This document shows, in pieces, positions 37,301 to 49,900 of a stretch of 64,000 bases of DNA. Position 1 is the stretch's first letter; each line of letters starts with the position of its first letter. The DNA comes from Dugong dugon. Taxonomy: Eukaryota > Chordata > Mammalia > Sirenia > Dugongidae. The notes under the pieces are model-generated. The model saw only the letters and a list, made by a program, of their open reading frames with translations, did no database searches and had not been told where the DNA came from. Position numbers and translations under genes: made by a program. The DNA is taken from assembly GCA_030035585.1 (NCBI GenBank), contig CM057460.1, forward strand, positions 134,710,714 to 134,774,713, read 5' to 3'.

Positions 37301-37922
37301 ATACTTCTGTAGAATTAATGACACAAAAAATAAAATAGCAAATCTTTGTGTATTTAACATCTTAACTTACCTGAACTGGCTTTTATAATGGTTCAGTACT
37401 CAAACGATATTTCTGAATAGTATTTCTGTATTTTTTATACAAATATGCTTGAAGATAAAATTCTCCATCACAAAGTTCCATAATAATTTTCTGCTTATTA
37501 GTTCTATGAAAAGTTGCCACCACAAATAAATTCATATATTTCATCATGTCAGAAAATTAAAAGTATGATACCAAATACCTTAAATGTTTCCTTTTTTTTT
37601 TTTTTTTTTTTTTTAAGTTATCTAACAACTTAGAGTCAAAATCTGTTAATCAAAGTTGTAGTGTTCTTTTTTGTTTCCTTTTGTGGACTTCTTTTCCAGG
37701 CGATCCTTAAAAAATTTTTTCATGACATTTGTGTTTAATCTAAAAGATGACATAAGTGCTTTCTCTACTAAGCAGGTACCATCTAAAATTGTTACGTATT
37801 CCTCTTATAGTATAGGCTCATATACAGAAGTTTGGGGTTCTCCATTTTATTAAAGACTCTTTCACCTCACAGCAAGAATGCCATATAAATGAGTGTGCTG
37901 AAGCCTTACTCTTAACAACTGA

Positions 37923-37963
<41 letters not shown>

Positions 37964-40900
37964 GTAAAGAAAGAGGGTTGTTTTACTGTGTGCACAGCTG
38001 ATCATACAGTTAGCCAAGTGAAGAGTATACAATAATATTTGCCCACTTAGCTTAATTAGAAAAATCTTTAGTCTTTCAGTTTACCTAGAATTCTCTACCA
38101 AATATTGTGATTAAAATGTGGTCCATGTCAGTGTTTGTTTTTTAAAAAATAGAAAAGAGACAAGGACTAAAAATTAATAAACAGCCATCTCTGTCCTTTG
38201 TTAACCTACAAACATACGTACTTTTTATGCTTTATCGTTTACCTTAAACTCGGTTGCATTTCATAGTAACATCTTTAGGTGATCTAAGACCTACTCTAAT
38301 TGTTTCTGTATAACTGAATTAACACTAGTATCTTTTTTGGAGCCCTGGTGGTGCAGTGGTTAAGAGCTATGAATGCTAACCAACAGATTTGCAGTTAAAA
38401 TCCACCAGCCGCTCCTTGGAAACCCTATAGGGCAGTTCTTCTCTGTTCTACAGGGTCACTATGAGTCAGTTGATTCAACAGCAGCAGGTTTGGGTTTTCT
38501 GGGGTGTGTTTTATAAGGCATTTTAGCAATTATATCATTCCTGCTTCTATGGAGGAGTATGGATGGTGAAAACTATTGTCCATTAATGAGAACATGTACT
38601 TGGGTTATTTTATTTCTCTTCTGTCAGAGGATAGAATATAGATATTGTTCAGTGACTTAGCCATTTTGATTCTAAAGCCTTAAAAAGAACAAACTGTATT
38701 GGTACATATGCTGATTTGTTTTGGGTAGCATTCCAAGTACTGTGTGTCAGAAGTGATACCAGAAAAAGTTCGAGTATGACAAATGATTTACTTACTTAGA
38801 GTGTTCACGAGATGTGATTAACTATGGAGCCACTCTCATCCACCATTTGTTACATCCTACACTAGTGCTCCACTGTACATACTTTAGGAAACTGTCCTGA
38901 AGGACTAAGTGGGAGTGAACGAATTGCCAATGATAAAATTGTCCTAGACTTTCAGAACTTGTTTCTGCCATAGTAACTAGCTTATTTCACTTATGCTGTT
39001 CAGCAAATGATGCCAATTGCAAGTTTAATAAATATTCTTTTGTTTTAAAAATCCCCTGGCATCTGTCATGTAAATGAAATATTATTTAGTTGACATTGAC
39101 ATAATTAATTTCTGCTTGTCCTCAAAGTATGTTTTCCAAGGAAAAGTTAATCACGGTACTTATAGGGTATCTTCTTTAACCCCTGTGTCTGGTTTAAATT
39201 AAAGCTTGTAAATTCCACTATGTTAATTTACCTATGCTAAAAGAAACTTTGAGAAGAATTTAAGGCAGACATTATGTAGCAGTATGTTGAAGCTCATAGC
39301 AACCCTATAGGACAAAGTAGAACTGCCCCATAGGGTTTCCTAGGCTGTAATCTTTACAGCAGCAGATCGCCAAGTTTTTTCTCCTGCGGAGCCACTGGTG
39401 AGTTCAAACTGCCTACCTTTTGATTTAGCAGCTGAGTGGTTAACCATTGTGCCACCAGGGGCACTATGAGTTGGAACGTAACTCTCTGTCTACTTATTTT
39501 ACGTTTTCCCTCCCATATTAGCTACTTAGATCATATTTAGCTTTTCTGGTTTTGAAGTCTCCTACCATTTATGAATTAGCCTGTCAGAGTTAGTGCAAAG
39601 AACACAAAACATGGTATTATTGAAGTAAAATGAGATTGAAAAGTTAAAATGACTTTATCTGTACTGATACCTCAATAAAGTCATTACCTCTTTTATAGTT
39701 GTCTGTGACTCTGTTGCCAATAACAGTCCTCTTTTAGATTTTCTTTGGGGTTTTTTTTTTGTTTGCTGCTTGTTTTTATGCTAGTTGTTTTGCTTATTGT
39801 CCGTAGATTAAAGATCTCATACCTCCTAGCTTTGAGGTACTACTGTTTTTTCCTTTCTCGTGTTGGTTTCATATCTTTAAGAAAATAAAATAAGTCTATT
39901 TTCAACATCTTTAATCTGTTTCACTTCCTCCGATTAGTTTGAAGGATTTGGGCTATTATTCTTATTTTAAAATACAAAACTATGAGAGATCTGTGCTAAG
40001 TAAGGATTCTCATCAACAAGAGATAATCAGTAAGAATAACTTGATAAAATGTTAACCCGTACAACCTTATTTGAGATAAATACATTATTACTATATTTTT
40101 TAAATTATTAAAATGGCTCACTGACTACCATTACTACCTTCCCAAATCTCTAGGAACCTAAGAACCTCTGGTTAGAAACCACTTGTCTGATTCTTTGCTT
40201 CCCTTACATTCCTGCCTTTGGTTACCTGGAATCACTTCTACAAACGAGCAGAACTGTGGTTTACATTCTGGTCACTGATTGTAATTTTCACTTTCCTGGC
40301 TCTGTTTTTTGCTTATGTTATTCCATTTTCATCGAATCCCCCACCACATCCAAATCTCCTCAAATCAGTTTTGTAAACTGTTCCTGATTTTCTCCAGTCT
40401 AAAGTATTGTCTCCCATCTGAACTTAAATTGTAGTTTTTTCTGTAGTTCATATAGCAATTAAATGTCTTATCTTGTAACATTCATATTATTTTTCTTCGC
40501 TATTATTTAAGTCTTTTATTATTATTTAACATTCCACATGCTTATGTCTTGTTTTCCCAACTAGATTATAAGCTCTCCGAGGGCAGGTATGATATTTTAC
40601 ATTTCTTTGTGTTTCCATTGCACTTAGCACAGTGTTACATAGCTTGTAGACACTCAATTTATTGGTATGATTTTAGATATATTTAATTTTGATTTTTTAA
40701 GTGAATGAGAGCATTTAAATTAAAATCTAAACATACATTTGCTTTGTGTCATATTAGTCTATTCAACTAATAATCAATGTAATATTCAGTAATCTTTGGC
40801 AGTTAATCGCTTTAGATTACTAACTTTGTGGATTATCCATAACAGATTTTTAATCCCAGTTGGGATAATTCTGGACAGCCTTCTGCCATAAAATTTGTGT

Positions 40901-43900
40901 TCATCTGTATAAAATAATCATTTGGAAGGTAAGTCACCATATGTAAAGGATACACAACAAATCCAACACAAATGAATGTGGAAATACCCACATCATTGCT
41001 TTCTTCCTAGCCTTATCCTTATCAGTAGTATAGATAATTAAGCGGACTTAATGAAATTCTTCCTAAAACCAACAAAGTCACTGTTGGTTTCAAAGTTATG
41101 TTAAATATAACTAAGGAAGTATTCATAAAATTACTTTGTAAGGATTCTTTTATATATTTGTGGGTAGTATACAAAGTATTTTTCATAATTCATTAGCTGC
41201 TGTATAGAATTTTGGGAATTTGCCACCAGTATCCTTAACTAACTTGTTTAATTTATATCTAGAAGCCACGGAAGAAGTTTCTCTGGACAGTCCAGAAAGG
41301 GAACCTATCCTCTCTTCAGAACCTTCTCCTGCAGTCACCCCTGTCACTCCTACCACACTCATTGCACCCAGAATTGAATCAAAGAGTATATCTGCTCCTG
41401 TGATCTTTGATAGATCCAGAGAGGAGGTATGTGATAATGTTTTTACTCTAAATTAATATGTAAGTAACAAGTCTTTTGTTTCCTTCCCAACATCCCCTGC
41501 TAATTAAAGTTATTCCTAATTAAAGCCTTTTAGATATTTTGAGAAAAGAACATTGAACTAAAGGAGTTGGCTTCTAATTTTATCTCCACCACTCTTTAAC
41601 CCAGTGACCTTGGGTATATCACTCCTTTTTAAATCAAGGAGTTTGTCATTTGTTGTCGTACAGTGATAATGTGTATCTCTCTGTGTTCATATGATGAGCA
41701 AATAAGATGATGTATGAAAGTGCTTTGAAAACTGTTAACCACAATGAAGTGGTATTTTGAGTGATTTTGTCTGATAAAATATGTAAAGGTTGTTATCCTT
41801 TTTATTATGGTAAAATATATAAAGTTTGTCATTTTAACCATTTTTCAGTGTACAACTCAGTGACATTAATTATATACACAGTGTTGTGCAGTCATCACCA
41901 CTGTTTATTTCTAGAACTTTTTCATCATCCCGAAAAGAAACTGAGCACCCATCGAGTAACAACTCCCCATTCCTCCCTTGCCCAGCCCCTGGTAACCACT
42001 AATCTACTTTCTGTCTCTATGCATTTGCCTGTTCTACATAGTTAATATAAGTGGGGTCATACAATATTTGTCCTTTGGTGTTTGACTTATTTCACTCAGC
42101 ATGTTTTCAAGGTTCATCCATGTTGTAGCATGTATAAGAACTTTATTTTTCTTTATGGCTGAATAATATTCCATTATATGTATATACCACATTTTGCTTA
42201 TTCGTTTACCTGTTGATGGACATTTAGTTGGTTTCCACTTTTTGGCTCTGTGAATAGGCTGCAGTGAACATTGATATACAGATAATCTCAGTCCCTGCTT
42301 TCAATTTTTGGGGTTTATACTTGGAAGCAATTTTTAATCATGTGAATTCATGGTATGGAAATTATAGTAAATGGCAAAATTATATGTTTAAAAGGCACTT
42401 GTATAGGAATAGATCATTAAAATAACCATGGTTTAAAAAACCAAAACTAAAACACGAGGGATAATCAGAGGATATTTTCTTTAAATGAAAGAAGTCAGAC
42501 ATAAAGGAGTACTTACTGTATAATTCCATTATATGAACTTTAAAAACATGTAAAACGAATGTAAAGTGTTAGAAGTTGGGATAAGGAGTCCTGGTAGTGC
42601 AATGGTTAAGTGCTCAGCTGCTAACCAAAAGGTTGGTGGGTCAAACCTGCCAGCTCCTCTGCAGGGGAAAAGACCTGATGATCTGCTCCCATAAAGATTA
42701 CAGCCTTGGAAACCCTAGGGGGCATCTACTTTGTCCTAAAGGGTCACTATGTGTTGGAATCAACTCTATGGCACAGAATAACAACAGAATCAAGATAACA
42801 GTTACATTGGTGGGTTGGAGAATGGGTTGTGGCTGGAGGGGACGCAAGAGAGGGCCTTCTGGGGTAATGATGGTGTTTATTTCTTGATATAGGTTCTGGT
42901 TCAGCAGATACATTCACTTTGTGAAAATTTATCGAGCTCATTTATATACTTCTCTGTATGCATGTAGCAATTCAGTAAGACTTTTTAAAAATCTGTGCAA
43001 GAGGGAATCCATTAAAAGAATTATGGTTAGAAAAATTCACTTTTCTTTAGATAGTCTTAGGCTATTAATATTCCTTTAAAAAACTTGCAAGGTTTAACAG
43101 TCTGAGCTTTCTTTTTGGGAATAACAAAGCTTTCTTACAGAGCTGCTATTTGGATTGCTTGTTTATAAGCGTTAAAAGGTACTTCTGTGTAGTCTCAGGA
43201 TTATCTTTTCCCGTTTACTGTTCTTTTCAGTGAGCTTTATAGTACTTCATTTGGCTTGGAAGAAAATGTGTTTATTAGGTAGGTTAGATAAATTGTTGTG
43301 ATAAGGTTGATTTAAGTATAATTTGTAATTTCTGTAGGTATCTAGGATTCTACTGGTAAAATGTGATGGCTGCTTCCTGGTTATTAAAGAGAAGAGATAC
43401 AACTTTGAAAAGTAATATTTAAAATAATTAAGGAGTTAATTATTTCAATAATCTGAATCTGGAGATTCAGTATATAGAATTAAAAAATCTACAGTGTTCA
43501 AAAAGAAAACTAAAACTTTTTTCCTGTATCTGAGGAGTTGTAAGAACACAAGATTCTCCATTACTTCTACAGATAATCCTTTTTCTACTGTCTTTGTGCT
43601 GTTTTTTTTTAACATAGTCAAAAAATGGGAAAGCTTTTATTGTTTTTCAGAAATGGAGTGTTGAGTGCCTTTTTCAGTTACTTGATGTGATATGACCCTC
43701 ATAGAAGATAGATGGTAGAAGTTACAGTTATTAGTGTTATAACTGTAACATAAATTAGAGTATTTTCTTTAATACAAAAAAAAAAAAAAATTACCTCTTC
43801 TAGATTGAAGAAGAAGCAAATGGAGATATTTTTGATATAGAAATTGGTGTATCAGATCCAGAGAAAGTCGGTGAGTTAATATTTATGTATTATTTTTTAC

Positions 43901-46900
43901 ATTTGTTCTTTTTTGATAATTGATGTTGTTTTTCTTTACTGAATGCATCGTTATAGTATTAAAATGGTACTTTTTATTTTTAAACTCGTGATTTTTAATA
44001 ATGTTTGACTTTGCTTATAGGTGATGGCATGAATGCTTACATGGCATACAGAGTAACAACAAAGGTGAGCCTTATTTGCTGATGTGAAAGCCAGAAGTCA
44101 AGAAACCATTGTGCTTTCCAGGATCTGCAAGTAATGTATGATAGAAGTGTTGGTAGTAAGCCTCCCTGTATCACGAACAGCCATGTTAAGGAGTTGGAGC
44201 TTCATCTCTAACATAATGGAGAGCCATTAAGGAGTTTCAAACACAAGTGTGGCACAATTAGATTTTTGTTTTAGAATGATTTCTCTAGCCTCGGTATGAA
44301 CTGGGAGGGTCAAAGTAGAGGTCAGGGTTTCTAGTTAGGCCGTTGGAATTATTAAAGATTTGTAGTCCTTTGAACCTTAATAAGAGAGAGGGTCTGTTGT
44401 AGCAATCATCGCTGTGAGAAGTAATAGTTTAAACTAAGGAAATGGTTCTTGGGCTGAGCGAAATAAATGGCTTCTTGAATTATTTAGGAGGTAGAATCAG
44501 TGGGACTTGGGTAAGGAACGAGGGGTATGCCTAGGTTACTGACTAGAGGAACTGCGTGGCTGTGGGAGTGCCATGCAGAGAGGCAGTCAATACAAGAGAA
44601 AACAGTACAGATGGGCATGAGATTCATCAATTCATCTAACAGATACTTGTTAAACATCTACCATGGGGTCAGGCCCTGTTCCCAACACAGGAATATAGTA
44701 GTACATAATAGACAACTGCCCTTATCTGAGTGTTATGTTAGAGTAGGAGAAAATATGTTGAGTTTGAGATGTCAGTGAGATTTAAGTGGAGGCATTTGGA
44801 TATATAGGACTAAAGCTCAGAAGACATCTGGGAATTAAGAATCATTACCATAAATACAAGTGAATGAGATGAGTCAAGGATGGAATACAGCAGATATTTT
44901 ATATCCTCTTAAGTTTTTGTTAAAAAAAAAAAAAAAAAAAGATTAAGTTTTATTTTTTTAATTGTTAGAAATCTATGTACATTAGTTAGCTACTCTGCAT
45001 TCTTTTGCAAAGTAGACCATTGTGTGTTCAGTTTGGTATGATATTAACTTCTAAATAATTGCTTAATAATCAAAATTTGAAATACCTCTTCTTCACTCAT
45101 AGACTTCCCTTTCCATGTTCAGTAAGAGTGAATTTTCAGTTAAAAGAAGATTCAGTGACTTTCTTGGCTTGCATAGCAAATTAGCAAGCAAGTATTTACA
45201 TATTGGTTATATTGTGCCACCAGCTCCAGAAAAGAGTATAGTAGGTAAGCATGAATCTAAAAAAATTAATTTTTGTTACTGTTATTAGTTCAGTTTTAAC
45301 CGTATAGATTTGTGGATTCCATAATCATTCACTGTCATAGCCTCTGTTAAAATCTAAGGGAGATTCTGAATTGAAATATTCCATTTATGATATTCATTGA
45401 TTGAAGAGTATATAGCTAATAGTTTTATTTTCTAACACCTGAAGATTTTTATATATATAATATAGTGATGTTAAATATTAGATCAAAATTTGCCAAATTG
45501 AAAACAACCAGAAACCTTCACCATTTAGGCTCATTAGAGTACCATTTTACTGAGTCATACTTCTTGTTATGTGCTGTAGAATCAATTCTGACTTATAGCA
45601 ACCCCAGAGGATAGAGTAGAACTGCCCATAAGGTTTCTAGGATTTAATCCTTATAGGAGCGGATCACCAGGTCTTTTCTCCCTCCGAGCCACCAGGTGGG
45701 TTCAAACTGACAACTTTCCTGTCAGCAGCCAGTTGCTTAACCATTGCGCCACCAGGGCTCCTGAGTCATGCTTAGAGGATACTTAATATAATACATTTTT
45801 CTAAAGGATGGAGATGTTTGGCCCTTAGTTACACATCATCCAAAAAAGAAGATTTGGTCTAGCCTCACTAATACAAGAACTATTTTAAACTCAGTTTATT
45901 TCTTAACTCAATTTAAATTTAAAAGAAATTTCTACTTGTACAATAATAGCTTAGTAGAGAAAATGCAGGGAATTAGAGGAAAACCATTAAAAGGTATTTA
46001 TCATCTCTTAACAATTTCGTAGGGTTTTTTTTTTTTTTCCAGTCATGGGTTTTTAATTTTACCTTACTTTATTTTTCTTTGTACTTAAGAGTATTATTCT
46101 GGAAACATGTTTAAAATGAATTTTTACTTTTTAAACATTTGGTTTAAAAAGCAGTTTTATCGGTATCTTTTGTGATTTTTGAAACCTGATGTATTTTGGT
46201 AAATTTGTTACATTCTTTCCCTTTTCTTAATTCAGAATCTTGTTGAGTAGTTCTCAAACTTTTTGGTCTCGGGATTCCTATATATTCTTTAAATAACATT
46301 TTTTGTAAAAGAAAATAGTTCTTGTGAAACAAAAAATTTAATGATAAAAGTGGCTTTTTTTTTCTTTACAATTTTGCAAATCTCTTTAATTTCTGGTTTA
46401 ATAGGAGATAGCTGTATTCTCCTGTCTGCTTCAGCACTCAGTCTGTTGTGATATAACACATCGTATAACCTTTCTAAAATTCCACTTAACACTCATGAGA
46501 GAATGAGAGTTAAAAAAGACAAATAATAGTATTGTTATGAAGGAGCCCTAGTGGCACAGTGGTTAAGAGCTTGGCTGCTAACCAGCTGCTTCTTGGGAAC
46601 CCTAGGGGGCAGTTCTCCTCTGTCCTGTAGAGTCCCTATGAGTCAGAATCAACAGGGAGTGGGTATTGTTATGAAAATGACCCTCATGTATCCTGGACCA
46701 CAGTTTGAAAACTGCCAATCTAGCTCATAGTCTTCTAAAGTATTGTATAGATATCTTTCCGCATTCTACCTTCTATGTAGGGACCTTACCCTTCTGCTTA
46801 TTTTTTTTTTTATCCTTCTGTTTATCTTTTTCTGTGACTTTATATTGTACATCTATTTTTATTTACTGAAAGAGCAAAAACAGCAAACTATTATTCTCAT

Positions 46901-49900
46901 TTTGGTGGCTAGATACATGCTAGTCTAGTTGTTACACATTGACCAAAAAAGACTTAGTAAGAGCTAGATTCTGATGCCCAAGTTCATTGTTTCCATCTGA
47001 TTTTTTGTCCTAGTCTTAAACCTTTGACAAATTATTGCAATATAGTACATAGCATATGTAAATTTAAAATTGAAGTAAGAAACTAAATCCTAAGTGTAGC
47101 ATCTCTCTTAACTGATTCTGATAGCCTTCATAGGTTAATAAGAGACAGTGACACAATCATGTTCGTATTATCCAGATATATGACCAGGCAGCCAATTATA
47201 AGACTATCAGTTAAGTTATAGGAATAACTAACATTCATCGAGTGCTTACTGTGCTATGGCAGTATGCTGTGTACTTTACCTGCATTCTCTCAATCAATCC
47301 TCACAACAACTTTATGAGGTTAATTTATCATTGTTCTTATTAAATAGGTAAGGAAACTAAGGTTCATCGAAGTTATGTAACATGTCCCAAGTATTATAGC
47401 TACTGAGTGGCAGAGTTTAGTTTTGACTGCAGGCTATCTTACCCTACTAATATTACCGTCATTCTAATCTCCCTCCTAATTTTGAGATGATTATTTTAAT
47501 ATGATCAAGGTTTGCTTTTATTTTTTACTTAAAATAGAAAACTTTTCAATTTTTAAAAATAATCTAATGCTATATTGTTGTAGAATTGTATGTCAGTATA
47601 CATTTGAATTGTTTTAAAATTGTTTGTTTATATACTTATGCCAAAAAGAATTTGAGACAACTTGAAAATATGTATAGTATAAAAGTAAATATGTATATGT
47701 AAAAGTGTGGTAAGATAGTAAGATGAAGTTCTAAGTAATGCGAAGTTCCTCAAAATACATGCCATAAAATCTTGAACAATTATTAAATGTGGGTAACAAA
47801 TTGATCTTTGAACCCCCTGGTAGCCAACCAGTGACAGAAGCAATCACTTATAAATTACATATTGTTCATAAAATCTTTAAAATATATTTTACTGTATTTT
47901 TGGTGAAAGTGTACACAGCAAAACAGGTTCCCATTCAAAAATTTCTACAAATAATGTTCATTGACATTGGTTACATTCTTTACATAGTGTCAACATTCTC
48001 ATTATTTCCATTCTAGTTGTTCTACTCCCATTAACTTAATCTCACTGCCTCCTTCCACCCCCACCTTTTCATCCACGCTTTAGAGTAACTGATGTCCGTT
48101 TGGTCTTATATAGATAATTTTTTTAAAAAGCACAGTATTCAAGGGTGACATTCTTCACTTTTTGACCTAACCTGCTATTTAGTTATGTTCGTAAAAATTT
48201 TAAAGTAAAAATGAATACATTTCTACAAAGAATTTAAAAGGTGAGAGTCCCTTTTAAAGACTTAGTGGTTTTCAGATAATAAGCACTTACAGTGGGGTGG
48301 TGGAATAAGAGTAGTTACTTTTTCTCCTTGCTGGGAAGCTATAACTTCCCACTAAAGGAAGAGGACTCTTTTCAGAAGCACATAACTGTTGCCACCTTTA
48401 TAGGGCTTTGGTTGATTATAGAGACATCCATGTATAGGAGCCCTGATGGCCTAGTGGTTAAGACCTCGGCTGCAAACCAAAAGGTCAGCAGTTCAAATCC
48501 ACCGGCTGCTCCTAGGAAACCCTATGGGGCGGTTGTTCTCTGTCCTGTAGGGTCGCTGTGAGTCAGAACCAACTTGATGGCACTTACCAACGACAAAAAA
48601 TTGCATGTACAAGCATACCTCAGAGATGATGTGGGTTCCATTCCAGACTACCGCAATAAAATGAGTCACACAAATTTTTTCATTCGTTGATGGGCACGTA
48701 GGTTGTTTCCATCTTTTTGCTATTATGAACAGTGCTGCAGTGAACATGGGTGTGCAGGTATCTATTCGTGTGATGGCTCTTCTTTCTCTAGGATATATTC
48801 CAAGGAGCGGGATTACTGGATTGTATGGTACTTCTATTTCTAGCTTTTTCAGGAAGCGCCAAATGGATTCCTGAAGTGGTTGTACCATTTTACATTCCCA
48901 CCAACAGTGTATAAGTGTTCCAGTCTCTCCACAACCTCTCCAACATTTATTATTTTGTGTTTCTTGGATTAATGCTAGCCTTGTTGGGGTGAGGTGGTAT
49001 CTCATTGTAGTTTTGATTTGCATTTCTCTAATGGCTATAATGTGGCAGTTTCTTAAAACAAGACAGCAATGGAGTTTGCCCCATTGATTGATTCTCTCTT
49101 TCCCTAAAGATTTTTCTGTAGCATGTAATGCTGTTTGACAGCATTTGATCCACAGTAGAACTACTTTCAAAATTGGAGTCAGTCCTCTCAAACCCTGCCC
49201 TTGGTTTATCAACTAAGTTTATGTAATATTCTAAGTCCTTTGTTGTCATTTCAACAGTGTTCACAGCATTTGCACCAGTAAGATTGAGATTCCATGTCAA
49301 GAAATCACTTTCTTTGCTCATCCGTAAGAAGCAACGCCTCATCCATTATAATTTTATCATGAGATTGCAGCAGTTTATTCACATCTTCAGACTCTACTTT
49401 TAATTCTAGTTCTCTTGCTGTTTCCACCACATGTACAGTTACTTCCTCCCCTGAAGTCTTGAACCCCTCAAAGTCATCCATGAGGGTTGGAATCTGCTTC
49501 TTCCAAACTCCTGTTAATGTTGCTATTTTGACCTCCTCCCATGAATCACAAATGTTCTTAATGGCATCTAGAACGGTGAATCCTTTCCAGAAGGTTTTCA
49601 ATTTACTTTGCCGAGATCCATCAGAGGAATCATTATCTATGGCAGCTGTAGCCTTATGAAATGTATTTCTTGAAGAATAAGAGTTGAAAGTCGAAATTAC
49701 TCCTCGATCCATGGGCTGCAGAAGGGATGTTGTGTTAGCAGGCATGAAAACAACATTAATCTCCTTGTACATCTCTGTCAGAGCTCTTGGGTGACCAGGT
49801 GCGTTGTCAGTGAGCAGTAACATTTTTAAAGGAATCTTTTCTGAGCAGTAGGTCTCAACATTGGCTTAAAATATTCAGTAACCCATGTTGTAAACAGATG

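Noticed and set aside
37927-37962. (TG)n run as a regulatory Z-DNA site
   Set aside because: A common intronic microsatellite; nothing else in the sequence supports a function.
48493-49212. 239-codon open frame on the - strand
   Set aside because: It crosses an AfroSINE edge, the Tigger1 end, the LINE-1 fragment and Tigger1 again; the frame is accidental and only its middle has likeness (LINE-1 ORF2).
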